DNA of 64,000 bases, taken from the NCBI RefSeq assembly GCF_005843985.1, contig NZ_CP040463.1:856001-920000 (forward strand), read 5' to 3'. Of the stretch, positions 19,858 through 28,582 are shown piece by piece. How positions within the stretch are numbered: the first letter of the stretch is position 1; every line of letters starts with the position of its first letter. The stretch comes from Caminibacter mediatlanticus TB-2 (GTDB taxonomy: Bacteria; Campylobacterota; Campylobacteria; Campylobacterales; Nautiliaceae). Position numbers and translations under genes: made by a program. Under the pieces are notes generated by a model that worked only from the letters and a program-made list of their open reading frames with translations, had not been told where the DNA came from and did not search any database.

Positions 19858-21978
19858 ATGTCAAAGCCTGATATTTTAAAAATTGATAAAGACCTTGATA
19901 AAGAAATTGATGAAGTAGAAAAAGAAGCCATAAAAGGTAAAATTAATAAAGACCTTGAAGAAGAGATTTTAACCGAACTTGAAGGTCAAAGAAATTTTCT
20001 TCCTAATTCAATATATTATTGGCTAATTGCATTAATTGCTTTTTCGTGGTCATTATATCAACTTTATGTAAGTTATTTTCCCGTAAATTCTACAATAGTA
20101 AGAAGTATTCATTTAGCATTTGCAATGGTTTTAGCATTTTTAATCTATCCTATTGCAAAAAAACCTAAATTTTTAAAAAAAATTCCCTGGTATGATTATT
20201 TATTAGCAATCATTGGAGGGCTTGGTGCAGCATATATAGCGATTGATTATGTAGGTCTTTCTAATAGACCAGGTGATTATTTACTAAGAGATGTAGTAAT
20301 TGGAGTTATTTTTATAATAATTTTACTTGAAGCTGGAAGAAGAGTTATTGGTTTTGCATTAAGTATAGTAGCAATTATTTTTTTACTTTATGATAAATTT
20401 GGCCAATATTTACCTGATATTATATCCCATAAAGGGGCAAGTATTGAGAAGATTATTGCACAAATGTATTTAACAACTGAGGGAATTTTTGGTGTTCCAC
20501 TTGGAGTTAGTGCAGGGTTTGTATTCTTATTTGTATTATTTGGTAGTCTACTTGAAAGGGCTGGAGCAGGAGAGTATTTTATAAAGCTTGCTTATGCAAT
20601 GCTTGGAAAGTATAGTGGTGGACCTGCAAAAGCAAGTGTTGTTGCGAGTGGTCTTACAGGTATTATTAGTGGTAGTTCTACTGCAAATGTTGTGACAACA
20701 GGAGTTTTTACAATTCCACTTATGAAAAAAGCAGGATTTCCTCCTGAAAAAGCAGCAGCAATTGAGGTAGCAGCTTCTACTAATGGTCAACTTATGCCAC
20801 CAGTTATGGGAGCAGCAGCATTTATTATTGCTGAATTTTTAGGATTATCTTATACTGATGTAATTATTGCAGCAGCAATTCCAGCAATTACAAGTTATTT
20901 AGCTTTGTTTTATATTGTTCATTTAGAAGCAAAAAAACTTGGTCTTAAAGGGGAAGACCCATCAAAACTTCCTCCAAAATGGCAAACATTTATAAGTGGA
21001 CTTCATTATTTAATTCCTGTAATTTATTTAATGTATGTTTTAATAGTCCTTCGTCAATCGGCCCAAATGGCAGCATTTAGTGCTATTTGGCTTTTAATGG
21101 TAGTTATGATTATTCAATATCCTTTTAAAGCTATCTTTATTGAAAAAAGAAAAGTAAAAAAAGAAGATTTTTTCCAAGGCTTTATTGATATATTCCACGG
21201 AATGGTAAATGGTGCAAGAAATATGGTCCCAATTGCTCTTGCAACTGCGATTGCTGGTATTGTAGTTGGAAGTATTACTCTAACAGGTATTGGTCAAGTT
21301 TTACTTGATGTTATAGATACTTTATCAAATGGTAATATCTTAATAGTTTTACTTTTAACAGCTATAATTTCATTAATTCTTGGAATGGGACTTCCAACAA
21401 CTGCAAATTATATTGTTGTAGCTTCTCTTACAGCACCTGTTATGCTACAACTTGCGCAAGATAATGGATTTATAATTCCAGCTATTGCTGCTCATTTATT
21501 TGTGTTTTATTTTGGGATTTTAGCTGATGATACTCCTCCTGTTGGAATTGCTGCTTATGCAGCAGCAGGTATTGCAAAATCAGACCCTATAAAAACGGGT
21601 CTTCAAGGTTTTGCGTATGATATTAGGACCGCAATACTTCCTTTTATGTTTTTCTTTAATACTGAGCTTTTATTAATAAATAGTGTGAATGAATGGGATA
21701 TAAATGAATTTAGTTTTATTACAAATCCAATACAAATAGCAATTATATTCTTAACAGCAATTTTAGGAATGTTTGCATTTGCTTCTTCAACCCAAGGTTA
21801 TTTTATGGGAAGATTAAATATAATTCAGAGGGCATTATTTTTAGTAGCTGTGCCATTTTTTATGTTACCAAATTTGATGGTAAAATATTTACACATTCCT
21901 AATGAATATATTTCTTATTTAATAGGCTTATTAATCTGGGTAATTATATTTTTCTGGCAAAAAACTTCTAAAAAATAA
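19858..21978 (+). CDS. TRAP transporter fused permease (DctQM-type, TAXI class)
   Basis: A 706-aa inner-membrane protein in which the small (4TM) and large (12TM) TRAP subunits are fused, the usual form for TAXI systems. After a charged cytosolic N-terminus of about 50 residues come the Q-like helices. The M-like part carries VVASGLTGIISGSSTANVVTTG, AASTNGQLMPPVMGAAAFIIAE and ILGMGLPTTANYIVVA, the characteristic Gly/Ser/Thr-rich half-helix motifs of Na+-coupled ion-transporter folds. A strong GGAGG precedes the ATG. It pairs with the upstream binding protein for Na+-driven uptake of an organic acid or amino acid. Confidence 0.93.
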   Translation: MSKPDILKIDKDLDKEIDEVEKEAIKGKINKDLEEEILTELEGQRNFLPNSIYYWLIALIAFSWSLYQLYVSYFPVNSTIVRSIHLAFAMVLAFLIYPIAKKPKFLKKIPWYDYLLAIIGGLGAAYIAIDYVGLSNRPGDYLLRDVVIGVIFIIILLEAGRRVIGFALSIVAIIFLLYDKFGQYLPDIISHKGASIEKIIAQMYLTTEGIFGVPLGVSAGFVFLFVLFGSLLERAGAGEYFIKLAYAMLGKYSGGPAKASVVASGLTGIISGSSTANVVTTGVFTIPLMKKAGFPPEKAAAIEVAASTNGQLMPPVMGAAAFIIAEFLGLSYTDVIIAAAIPAITSYLALFYIVHLEAKKLGLKGEDPSKLPPKWQTFISGLHYLIPVIYLMYVLIVLRQSAQMAAFSAIWLLMVVMIIQYPFKAIFIEKRKVKKEDFFQGFIDIFHGMVNGARNMVPIALATAIAGIVVGSITLTGIGQVLLDVIDTLSNGNILIVLLLTAIISLILGMGLPTTANYIVVASLTAPVMLQLAQDNGFIIPAIAAHLFVFYFGILADDTPPVGIAAYAAAGIAKSDPIKTGLQGFAYDIRTAILPFMFFFNTELLLINSVNEWDINEFSFITNPIQIAIIFLTAILGMFAFASSTQGYFMGRLNIIQRALFLVAVPFFMLPNLMVKYLHIPNEYISYLIGLLIWVIIFFWQKTSKK

Positions 21979-22014
21979 TTTATTTACCTTTTATTTACCT
22001 TTCTTTTTTATAAT
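21979..22014 (+). promoter_or_regulatory. Tandem 11-bp operator and -10 box of the PqqD/ATP-grasp operon
   Basis: The 11-mer TTTATTTACCT occurs twice head to tail without a gap (21979-21989 and 21990-22000), followed eight bases later by TATAAT (22009-22014). The repeats occupy the -35 region. This is the architecture of promoters activated by PhoB/OmpR-family regulators, which bind direct repeats with an 11-bp period. The operon itself encodes an OmpR-type DNA-binding protein at 27174, a candidate ligand for the site. Confidence 0.65.
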
Positions 22015-22039
22015 TTTAAAAATCCTAAAAGGAGAAAAT

Positions 22040-22273
22040 ATGTTAGTTAAAGAAATGATTATTGATGAAAATAATATTGCAACTATACCTTCACTTGGTC
22101 TGACGTTTAAAGTGAATGATATGGCAAAAAAAATAATTGAATTAATAAAACAAGATAAAACAAAAGAAGAGATAGTTGAAATTATTTCAAAAGAAGAAAA
22201 TGTAAATTGGGGGCAGGTATATAAAGATATTGAAGATTTTTATATTAAATTAAAAGTATATGGATTATTATGA
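22040..22273 (+). CDS. PqqD-like protein
   Basis: A 77-aa protein resembling PqqD/RRE domains: a short beta region (ATIPSLGLTFKVND) followed by a helical part with two regularly spaced helices (AKKIIELIKQDKTKEEIVEIISKEENV) and a final helix ending YGLL. In known RiPP pathways such domains bind the leader peptide and present it to tailoring enzymes. The stop overlaps the ATP-grasp start (ATGA), indicating translational coupling, so it probably serves that ligase. No precursor peptide was recognised next to it. The family call is from pattern only. Confidence 0.65.
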   Translation: MLVKEMIIDENNIATIPSLGLTFKVNDMAKKIIELIKQDKTKEEIVEIISKEENVNWGQVYKDIEDFYIKLKVYGLL

Positions 22274-23274
22274 AAATAGCTATTAGTGGACTTAATAATA
22301 ATGAAAATCCTGCCCCAGGTATTGGTGTAGCAAGATCGTTGAGAAAATATAATTTAATTGGTCTAAGTTATGATGTAAATGAGAGTGGTATTTATGAAGG
22401 ATTGTTTGAAAAAGTTTATTTAATGCCTTTTCCATCTATTGGCTGGGAAGATATGAAAAATAGGCTTATTGAAATTAAGAAAAATGGCCTTGATATTTTA
22501 ATTCCAAATTTAGATGCAGAACTTCCAATGTTTATAAAATATCAAAAAGAATTAAAAGAAATGGGAATAAAAACTTATCTTCCAAGTTTAGAACAATTTG
22601 AAAAAAGAGATAAATCCAAGTTATCTAAACTTTGTGAAGAATTTGGAGTTAAATATCCAAAAACAAAAGAAGTTTTTAGTTTAGAAGAGTTATATAAAGC
22701 TGTAAAAGAGATAGGATTTCCTTGTATGATTAAAGGAAATTATTACAAAGCTTATAAAGCATTAAATATAGATGAGGCAATTGAATATTTTTATAAAATT
22801 TCTAATGAATGGGGATTTCCAATTTTAGTCCAAGAAGTAGTAAATGGAATTGAGATTAATTATGTAGGTTTTAGTGTAAATGGAGAGCTTAAAGGTGGAG
22901 TAGGTATTAAAAAACTTACAACTACTAATCTTGGAAAAGTTTGGAATGCTTTAAGTATAAAAAATGAAGCTTTATTAAACTTAGCAGATACTTTTTGTAA
23001 GGCAACTTCTTGGAGGGGCGGATTTGAGGTTGAAGCTATTAGTGATGGAAAAGATATTTATTTAATAGAGATTAATCCAAGATTTCCAGCGTGGGTTAAT
23101 TTTGCAACTAAGCTTGGAATTAATCTTCCAAAAATGCTTGTTGATACAATTTTAGGAAAAGAGATAAAAAGAGATTTAAATTATCCTTATGAAAAAATGT
23201 ATATAAGATATGTAGATGAAAATGTTGTAGATTTTGAAATGTATAAAAAACTTTTAGCAAAAAAGGAGCTATAA
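22270..23274 (+). CDS. ATP-grasp ligase, carbamoyl-phosphate-synthase-like
   Basis: A 334-aa ATP-grasp enzyme. The N-terminal pre-ATP-grasp domain (MKIAISGLNNN, then LIPNLDAELPMF) resembles biotin-carboxylase/CPSase-type folds. The ATP-binding part shows FPCMIKGNYYKAYKA, ILVQEVVNGIEINYVGF and the metal-site segment YLIEINPRFPAW (Glu267, Asn269). ATP-grasp ligases activate a carboxylate as acyl phosphate for attack by an amine; the substrate is unknown. Sandwiched between a PqqD-like protein and a PLP enzyme with start/stop contacts, it is probably the first catalytic step of a peptide or amino-acid modification pathway. Confidence 0.85.
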   Translation: MKIAISGLNNNENPAPGIGVARSLRKYNLIGLSYDVNESGIYEGLFEKVYLMPFPSIGWEDMKNRLIEIKKNGLDILIPNLDAELPMFIKYQKELKEMGIKTYLPSLEQFEKRDKSKLSKLCEEFGVKYPKTKEVFSLEELYKAVKEIGFPCMIKGNYYKAYKALNIDEAIEYFYKISNEWGFPILVQEVVNGIEINYVGFSVNGELKGGVGIKKLTTTNLGKVWNALSIKNEALLNLADTFCKATSWRGGFEVEAISDGKDIYLIEINPRFPAWVNFATKLGINLPKMLVDTILGKEIKRDLNYPYEKMYIRYVDENVVDFEMYKKLLAKKEL

Positions 23275-24606
23275 ATGTATAAAAAACCTGTAATTGAAAA
23301 AATTGATACTTTTGCATCAAAAGTTCCATCATCACCTTACAAAACTCAAAGAATAAAAAAAGAGATTGATGGGGTTGATGTTTATGACTTAGTTAAAGAA
23401 TTTGGAAGTCCATTATTTGTATTTAGCGAAAGAGATATAGAAAATAAATATTTAGAATTTAAAGAAGCGTTTAGTAGTAGGTATCCTGATGTTGAATTTT
23501 GGTGGAGTTATAAAACTAACTATTTAGGTGCTATTTGCAAAGTATTTCATAAACTTGGAAGTAAAGCTGAGGTTGTAAGTGAGTTTGAATATCAAAAAGC
23601 AAGACATTTAGGAATTGATGGAAAAGATATTATCTTTAATGGTCCATATAAAAGTAAAGAAGCATTAGAAGTTGCTGTAAAAGAAGGTGCAAAAATTCAT
23701 ATTGACCATTGGGATGAGATTAATGACTTAGAAGAGATTGCTGATAAACTTGGCGTTAATATTCCTGTTGCTATTAGATGTAATATGAATACAGGTGTAT
23801 ATCCATTATGGAGTAGATTTGGATTTAATATTGATAATAATGAAGCATATGATGCAATAAAAAGAATATATGAAGGAAAAAAATTATATCTAACTGGTCT
23901 TCATACTCATATTGGTACTTTTATGTTAAGCGCAGATGCTTATAGAGTTGCTGCTAAAAAATTAACAGAACTTAAAAATAGAGTTGAAGAAGAGTTTGGA
24001 TTTAATATTGAATATCTTGATTTAGGCGGAGGTTTTGCAAGCAAAAATAGATTAAAAGGAGTATATCAACCACCAGAAGTAATTGTACCAACTCCAGATG
24101 ATTATGCAATTGCAATTACTGATACAATTTATGCAACAAATAAGGGAAATTTACCAAAACTTTATCTTGAAACAGGTAGGGCTTTAATTGATGAAGCAGG
24201 GTATTTATTAACATCAGTTTTTGCAAGTAAAAGACTTCCAGATGGAAAAGTTAGTTATATTTTAGATGCTGGGGTTAATTTACTTTATACATCATTTTGG
24301 TATAACTTTGATATATTTTTGAGTAAAAAATATGATGATATTAGTGAGTTATCTATATTAAATGGACCATTGTGTATGAATATAGATGTAATTGCTGATA
24401 ATATTTACCTTCCTCCATTAAATAGAGGCGATGTTGTAACAATTGCGCCAGTTGGTGCATATAATGTAACTCAATGGATGCAATTTATTAGGTATAGACC
24501 AGCAGTTGTGTTAATTGATAAAAATTCTAATCCTCATTTAATTAGAGAAAAAGAGGATTTAGAAGATATTATAAAAAGAGAAATAATTCCAGAATATTTA
24601 AAATGA
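23275..24606 (+). CDS. LysA-like fold-III PLP enzyme
   Basis: A 443-aa member of the group IV decarboxylase/alanine-racemase-fold family. The PLP lysine is Lys80 in SYKTN. Later blocks are GLHTHIGT, YLDLGGGFAS (phosphate loop), LYLETGRALIDEAGYLL and NGPLCMNIDVI (the Cys-containing second-subunit site). These match diaminopimelate or arginine/ornithine-type decarboxylases in outline, with ETGR in place of the common EPGR. It starts directly after the ATP-grasp stop. It is probably not the housekeeping lysA because of this context; the substrate is likely an amino acid handled by the neighbouring ligase. Confidence 0.85.
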   Translation: MYKKPVIEKIDTFASKVPSSPYKTQRIKKEIDGVDVYDLVKEFGSPLFVFSERDIENKYLEFKEAFSSRYPDVEFWWSYKTNYLGAICKVFHKLGSKAEVVSEFEYQKARHLGIDGKDIIFNGPYKSKEALEVAVKEGAKIHIDHWDEINDLEEIADKLGVNIPVAIRCNMNTGVYPLWSRFGFNIDNNEAYDAIKRIYEGKKLYLTGLHTHIGTFMLSADAYRVAAKKLTELKNRVEEEFGFNIEYLDLGGGFASKNRLKGVYQPPEVIVPTPDDYAIAITDTIYATNKGNLPKLYLETGRALIDEAGYLLTSVFASKRLPDGKVSYILDAGVNLLYTSFWYNFDIFLSKKYDDISELSILNGPLCMNIDVIADNIYLPPLNRGDVVTIAPVGAYNVTQWMQFIRYRPAVVLIDKNSNPHLIREKEDLEDIIKREIIPEYLK

Positions 24607-26600
24607 AAAAGATAGAGTTAATATTAAAACCTTATGTCTCTATTATTTTTTTAAGAGATGTAAAGGTAGGAATAGTTTTATTTTTTCTTTCTTTTTTAAT
24701 TCCAAGTGTTGGGATATTAGGTTTAATAGGTCTTATATCTACTATCGTTTTTGCTAATTTTACAAATACAAAAGAAGAGTATTTAAAATATGGTTTTTAT
24801 TTATATAATTCTTTACTTGTTGGTATGGGAATTGGATATTTTTATGAAGTTAGTTTTCTTACAGTTATTCTAACTATATTTTTTTCAATTTTGACTTTTT
24901 TAATTTCATTTTCTTTAAACAAAGTTTTTTATAAATATGCATTACCTATTTTATCTTTACCTTTTGCATTTGTTAGTATGATTTTTTATCTCTCTTCAAT
25001 AAAATATACAACTCTTTTATCTAATATAATTAATAGATATTCAGTTTTTGATATTAATTTTCCTTTTAGCAATTTTTTTAAAAGTTTAGGTACAATAGTT
25101 TTTTTGCCTCTTAATTTAGCAGGAATAGTTATATTTTTAATTTTACTTTTTTATTCAAGAATAATGGCTTTTTTAAGTGTAATTGGATTTGTTGTAGGAG
25201 TTTATTTTCATTATTTATTTGTTGGAGAGTATGCGTTTAGTTCTCTTTTTAATTTTAATTTTATTCTAATTTCAATTGCGCTTGGGAGTATTTTTCTAAT
25301 ACCCCATATTAAAAGTTATTTAATTTCTTTAATTGCAGTAATTTTAAGTGTATTTTTAATTGATGCAATGGAAGTATTTTTTAATTTATATAATCTTCCC
25401 GTTTATACTCTTCCATTTAACATTGTAGTTTTGTTATTTCTTATGCTTTTATATTTTTCTAATTTTAAATATTATAACTTTTCGATTAAAGCTACTCCTG
25501 AGAGAAGTTTAGAATATTTTTTAAGTAATGTATTTAGATTTGGGGGTAATGCTATAAAAATAAATTTACCTTTTAATGGAAAATGGGTAGTTTATCAAGC
25601 TTTTGATGGAGAATGGACTCATAAGGGTAAATGGAAATATGCTTATGATTTTGTTAAAAAAATTAATGGAAAAAGTTATAAAAATGATGGGCTTTGTCTA
25701 AGTGATTACTATGCTTTTGGAGAAAATGTAGTCTCTCCAATTAATGGATATATTGTTAGTTTAAGAGCAGATTTACCTGATAATCCAATAGGAGTTGTAG
25801 ATAGAGAAAATAATTGGGGTAACTATGTAATTATTAAAAGTGATTTTGGATATTATGTAGAAATATCTCATTTAATGCAAAATTCTATGAAAGTGAAAGT
25901 AGGGGATTATGTAAAAGTTGGGGATATTATAGCTAAATGTGGGAATAGTGGGTATTCTCCTGAACCACACATTCACATACAAGTTCAAAAAGATGCATTT
26001 TTAGGAAGTGAAACTCTGTTTTTTAAATGGATAGAATATATAAAAGATGATAAATTATTTTACTACTATTTACCAAAAAAAGATGAAGAAATAGAAGCTC
26101 CTATTTTAGATAAATCTATGAAAAATAGATTAACATTTATTTTAGATGATGAATTTGTTTATGAAGATGATAAAAATAATAAAATAAAATGGACAGTGAA
26201 AATGAATGATAAGGGTGAGTTTTATCTATTTGACGGAGAAAATAGACTCTATTTTTATTTATATGATAAAATGTTTTATTTTTATAGCTATGATGGTAAA
26301 AATAGTTATTTAAAAGAGCTTTTTAAAATTATGCCAAGAATACCGTTAATTTCAAAAGATGTAGAGTATCAAGATATTTTACCTATTTATGTTTTATATA
26401 AGGGATTAAAAAAAATATTTTTAGAATTTATTTTGCCATTTAACATAGAGTTATTTAATAATTTTAAGGTCTATAAAAAAGAAAAATTAAAAATAAATTC
26501 AGAATTTGGAGAAGTGTATTTTAATTTTTATCATAAAGGATTTGATAAAATTGTAAGTAAAGATTTTATTTTGAGGAGAAAATATGAAAACCTTAATTAG
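24603..26600 (+). CDS. Urea-transporter-like membrane domain fused to M23 peptidase
   Basis: A 665-aa fusion. Residues 1-290 contain about ten hydrophobic segments laid out like the urea transporter family, including the short LPLNLAGIVIFL and LPFNIVVLLFL repeats in each half. Residues 320-470 are a LytM/M23 metallopeptidase: H340-x8-D349 (THKGKWKYAYDF), GNYVIIKSDFGYYVEISHL and the H456-x-H458 motif (EPHIHIQV), so the zinc site looks complete. M23 enzymes cut peptidoglycan cross-bridges or Gly-rich peptides. A 170-residue beta-rich tail follows. The start overlaps the PLP gene stop (ATGA), and the end overlaps the TPR gene by 17 bases. Confidence 0.8.
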   Translation: MKKIELILKPYVSIIFLRDVKVGIVLFFLSFLIPSVGILGLIGLISTIVFANFTNTKEEYLKYGFYLYNSLLVGMGIGYFYEVSFLTVILTIFFSILTFLISFSLNKVFYKYALPILSLPFAFVSMIFYLSSIKYTTLLSNIINRYSVFDINFPFSNFFKSLGTIVFLPLNLAGIVIFLILLFYSRIMAFLSVIGFVVGVYFHYLFVGEYAFSSLFNFNFILISIALGSIFLIPHIKSYLISLIAVILSVFLIDAMEVFFNLYNLPVYTLPFNIVVLLFLMLLYFSNFKYYNFSIKATPERSLEYFLSNVFRFGGNAIKINLPFNGKWVVYQAFDGEWTHKGKWKYAYDFVKKINGKSYKNDGLCLSDYYAFGENVVSPINGYIVSLRADLPDNPIGVVDRENNWGNYVIIKSDFGYYVEISHLMQNSMKVKVGDYVKVGDIIAKCGNSGYSPEPHIHIQVQKDAFLGSETLFFKWIEYIKDDKLFYYYLPKKDEEIEAPILDKSMKNRLTFILDDEFVYEDDKNNKIKWTVKMNDKGEFYLFDGENRLYFYLYDKMFYFYSYDGKNSYLKELFKIMPRIPLISKDVEYQDILPIYVLYKGLKKIFLEFILPFNIELFNNFKVYKKEKLKINSEFGEVYFNFYHKGFDKIVSKDFILRRKYENLN

Positions 26601-27177
26601 TTTATTACTTTTTTTTAGTTTTATTTTAGCTAATACTTTAAATATAAAAGAGGCTTATTATAAATCATATAATTATGAAAAAATGGGTGATTATAAAGAT
26701 GCGATTAAAGTTTTAATTCCAATATATGAGAAATACCCAAATGGGTATACTATTAATTTAAGACTTGCTTATCTATTTTTTTTAAATAAAAATTATCAAA
26801 ATGCAATAAAACATTATAAAAAAGCATCTACAATTTTACCTTATTCACTTGAACCAAAACTTGGACTTATGAGAGTATATTTAGCAATAGGCGATTATAA
26901 GAAATTATATGAGATAGGTGACATAGTTTTAAAGACAGATTATTATAATTATTATGGGAATTATTATTATGCATTAGGGCTATATTATGATAAAAAATAT
27001 AAAATTTCGTTAAATTTAGTTAATAAAATGCTAACAATTTATCCTACTGATATAATGTATTTAACTTTGCTTGGAGAAATTTATCTAAATATTGATAAAC
27101 AAAAAGCTATGAAAATTTTTGAAGATTTAATTATATTAGACCCTAATAATATTGTTGCAAGAAAATATATAAAATGA
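26584..27177 (+). CDS. Exported TPR-repeat protein
   Basis: A 197-aa protein with an N-terminal signal peptide (MKTLISLLLFFSFILA) and about four tetratricopeptide repeats, for example residues 20-53 (AYYKSYNYEKMGDYKDAIKV) and the later PKLGLMRVYLAIGDYKKLYE. TPR arrays are protein-binding scaffolds, here most likely periplasmic. It overlaps the M23 fusion upstream and the regulator gene downstream, so it belongs to the same envelope-related operon. AGGAG precedes the ATG. Confidence 0.8.
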   Translation: MKTLISLLLFFSFILANTLNIKEAYYKSYNYEKMGDYKDAIKVLIPIYEKYPNGYTINLRLAYLFFLNKNYQNAIKHYKKASTILPYSLEPKLGLMRVYLAIGDYKKLYEIGDIVLKTDYYNYYGNYYYALGLYYDKKYKISLNLVNKMLTIYPTDIMYLTLLGEIYLNIDKQKAMKIFEDLIILDPNNIVARKYIK

Positions 27178-27752
27178 TTTTAGTTTATGATTATACTGAT
27201 ATTTATGAATTTGATAAAAAAATTGTTTTTAGTCAAGATAATTTTTTTAATGAAGTTTTAAAGGAAAAATATAAAATTCTAATAATTAATTTTGATTTTT
27301 TAAAAGATTTTTTAGAAATTAAAAAGTTTTTTAATGGATATGTTATTTTTATTTATCACATTTATGGATTTGTAGAGTATAAAAAGGCATTGGAAATAGG
27401 AGATTTTTTTTATACATATGATGAGATTTGGAAAGTTAATTTAAGAATAGAATATTTAAAAAAGAAATTAAAAATTAAAGATATTTATAAAATTAAAGAT
27501 TTTATTATTGATATAAAAAATTATATAATTTTCAAAGACAATAAACCAATTAAAATTTCAAAAGCTGAATTTGAAATTTTAAAAACTTTATTATTAAATC
27601 AAAATAAATATATTTCAAAAGAATTTATTTTAAATAGTATTGATGAAATTAATAGTTATGATACAATTAAAGTATTAATTTCAAAGCTTAGAAATTTAGG
27701 TTTTAATATAGAAACAATTAAAAATTTAGGATATAAAATAAAGGAGGAATAA
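27174..27752 (+). CDS. Atypical OmpR-family response regulator
   Basis: A 192-aa protein. The C-terminal 90 residues are an OmpR/PhoB-type winged helix (KISKAEFEILKTLLLNQNKYISKEFILNSI, then DTIKVLISKLRNLGF and a terminal GYKIKEE wing). The N-terminal half resembles a receiver domain in length but lacks the usual acidic pair (VYDYTD instead of a VDDD-like motif), and Asn appears to align with the phosphoryl-accepting Asp (LIINFDF). No sensor kinase is adjacent. It may act without phosphorylation. The tandem 11-bp repeat at the head of this operon is a natural binding site for it (inference). Confidence 0.75.
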   Translation: MILVYDYTDIYEFDKKIVFSQDNFFNEVLKEKYKILIINFDFLKDFLEIKKFFNGYVIFIYHIYGFVEYKKALEIGDFFYTYDEIWKVNLRIEYLKKKLKIKDIYKIKDFIIDIKNYIIFKDNKPIKISKAEFEILKTLLLNQNKYISKEFILNSIDEINSYDTIKVLISKLRNLGFNIETIKNLGYKIKEE

Positions 27753-28570
27753 TGAAAAAGTTATTTTTAAGTGCAGTTGCAGTTATAGGATTAATGGGAG
27801 CAAACTATACAATAATGCCATATGGTGCATTTTTGAGTTATGATAATTCAGTTAAAGATAAAGGGTATATTGGTGGTATATATGGTACTATCTATAAATC
27901 ACCAATAAAATTTGAGTATGGAATTGAAAGAGATATAATTCAATATAAAGATACTACTCCTGATTGGAAACAGTGGAACTTTACAGGAGTTTTTAATTTT
28001 TTTAAAGGTTACAATTATGTATTCAGAGCAGGATTAAACCATCTAAAAGTATCCCAAGGAAATACAAAAGAGAATGATAATGTTTATATTTTAGGAACTT
28101 TATATTATAAATATTTGAATTACAATAGTGGGATTGATTTTTATCATAGTAAATATAAAGATTTTAAAGTAAATCAAGTAAGTTTAAAATATGGAAAGTA
28201 TTTTAAAAATTATGATGGAACTTTTTATTTTGAAATTAAACCAAATTTTATTTTTATTTCAGATAAAATAAAAGCAAATACTCCAAAGAAAAATTATACT
28301 GATGTAGATTTTAAACTAACAGCAACAAAGTGGCCTTGGATAACAACACTTAAAGCATCAGTTGGAAAAAATGCTTATAAAGTAGAAAATGGTGGTTTTG
28401 TTGTTTATAATTTAGGAGAAGAATATAAATATAATTACGGTATTAATGTAAGTAGATATTTTAAAAATATAGGTACTTTTAGTGTGGGATTTTCAAGAAG
28501 TAAGTTTAGTGAAAATAATCAAGATTCTTATTCAAATGTATATCTTTTAACTTATACAAGAGCTTTTTAA
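27752..28570 (+). CDS. Outer-membrane beta-barrel-like protein
   Basis: A 272-aa exported protein with signal peptide MKKLFLSAVAVIGLMGA. The rest is a chain of short alternating aromatic/polar strands (for example YNYVFRAGLNHLKVSQG, VYILGTLYYKYLNY, NYDGTFYFEIKPNFIFI) ending in the strand VYLLTYTRAF with a terminal Phe, the C-terminal signal for barrel insertion by BAM. I do not recognise a subfamily. It is the last gene of the PqqD/ATP-grasp operon, preceded by AAGGAGG, and ends in a terminator. It might be a pore for the product or substrate of the pathway. Confidence 0.75.
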   Translation: MKKLFLSAVAVIGLMGANYTIMPYGAFLSYDNSVKDKGYIGGIYGTIYKSPIKFEYGIERDIIQYKDTTPDWKQWNFTGVFNFFKGYNYVFRAGLNHLKVSQGNTKENDNVYILGTLYYKYLNYNSGIDFYHSKYKDFKVNQVSLKYGKYFKNYDGTFYFEIKPNFIFISDKIKANTPKKNYTDVDFKLTATKWPWITTLKASVGKNAYKVENGGFVVYNLGEEYKYNYGINVSRYFKNIGTFSVGFSRSKFSENNQDSYSNVYLLTYTRAF

Positions 28571-28582
28571 AAAAGCTCTTTT
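28558..28582. terminator. Bidirectional terminator between the barrel gene and metF-like gene
   Basis: AAGAGCTTTTT (28558-28568) and AAAAAGCTCTT (28570-28580) form an 11-bp stem that includes both convergent stop codons and has T-runs on each strand. Confidence 0.7.

Noticed and set aside
23275-24606. PLP enzyme considered as the housekeeping lysA
   Set aside because: The fold and motifs match group IV decarboxylases, but its position inside a coupled operon with PqqD-like and ATP-grasp genes argues for a specialised substrate; no gene symbol was given.
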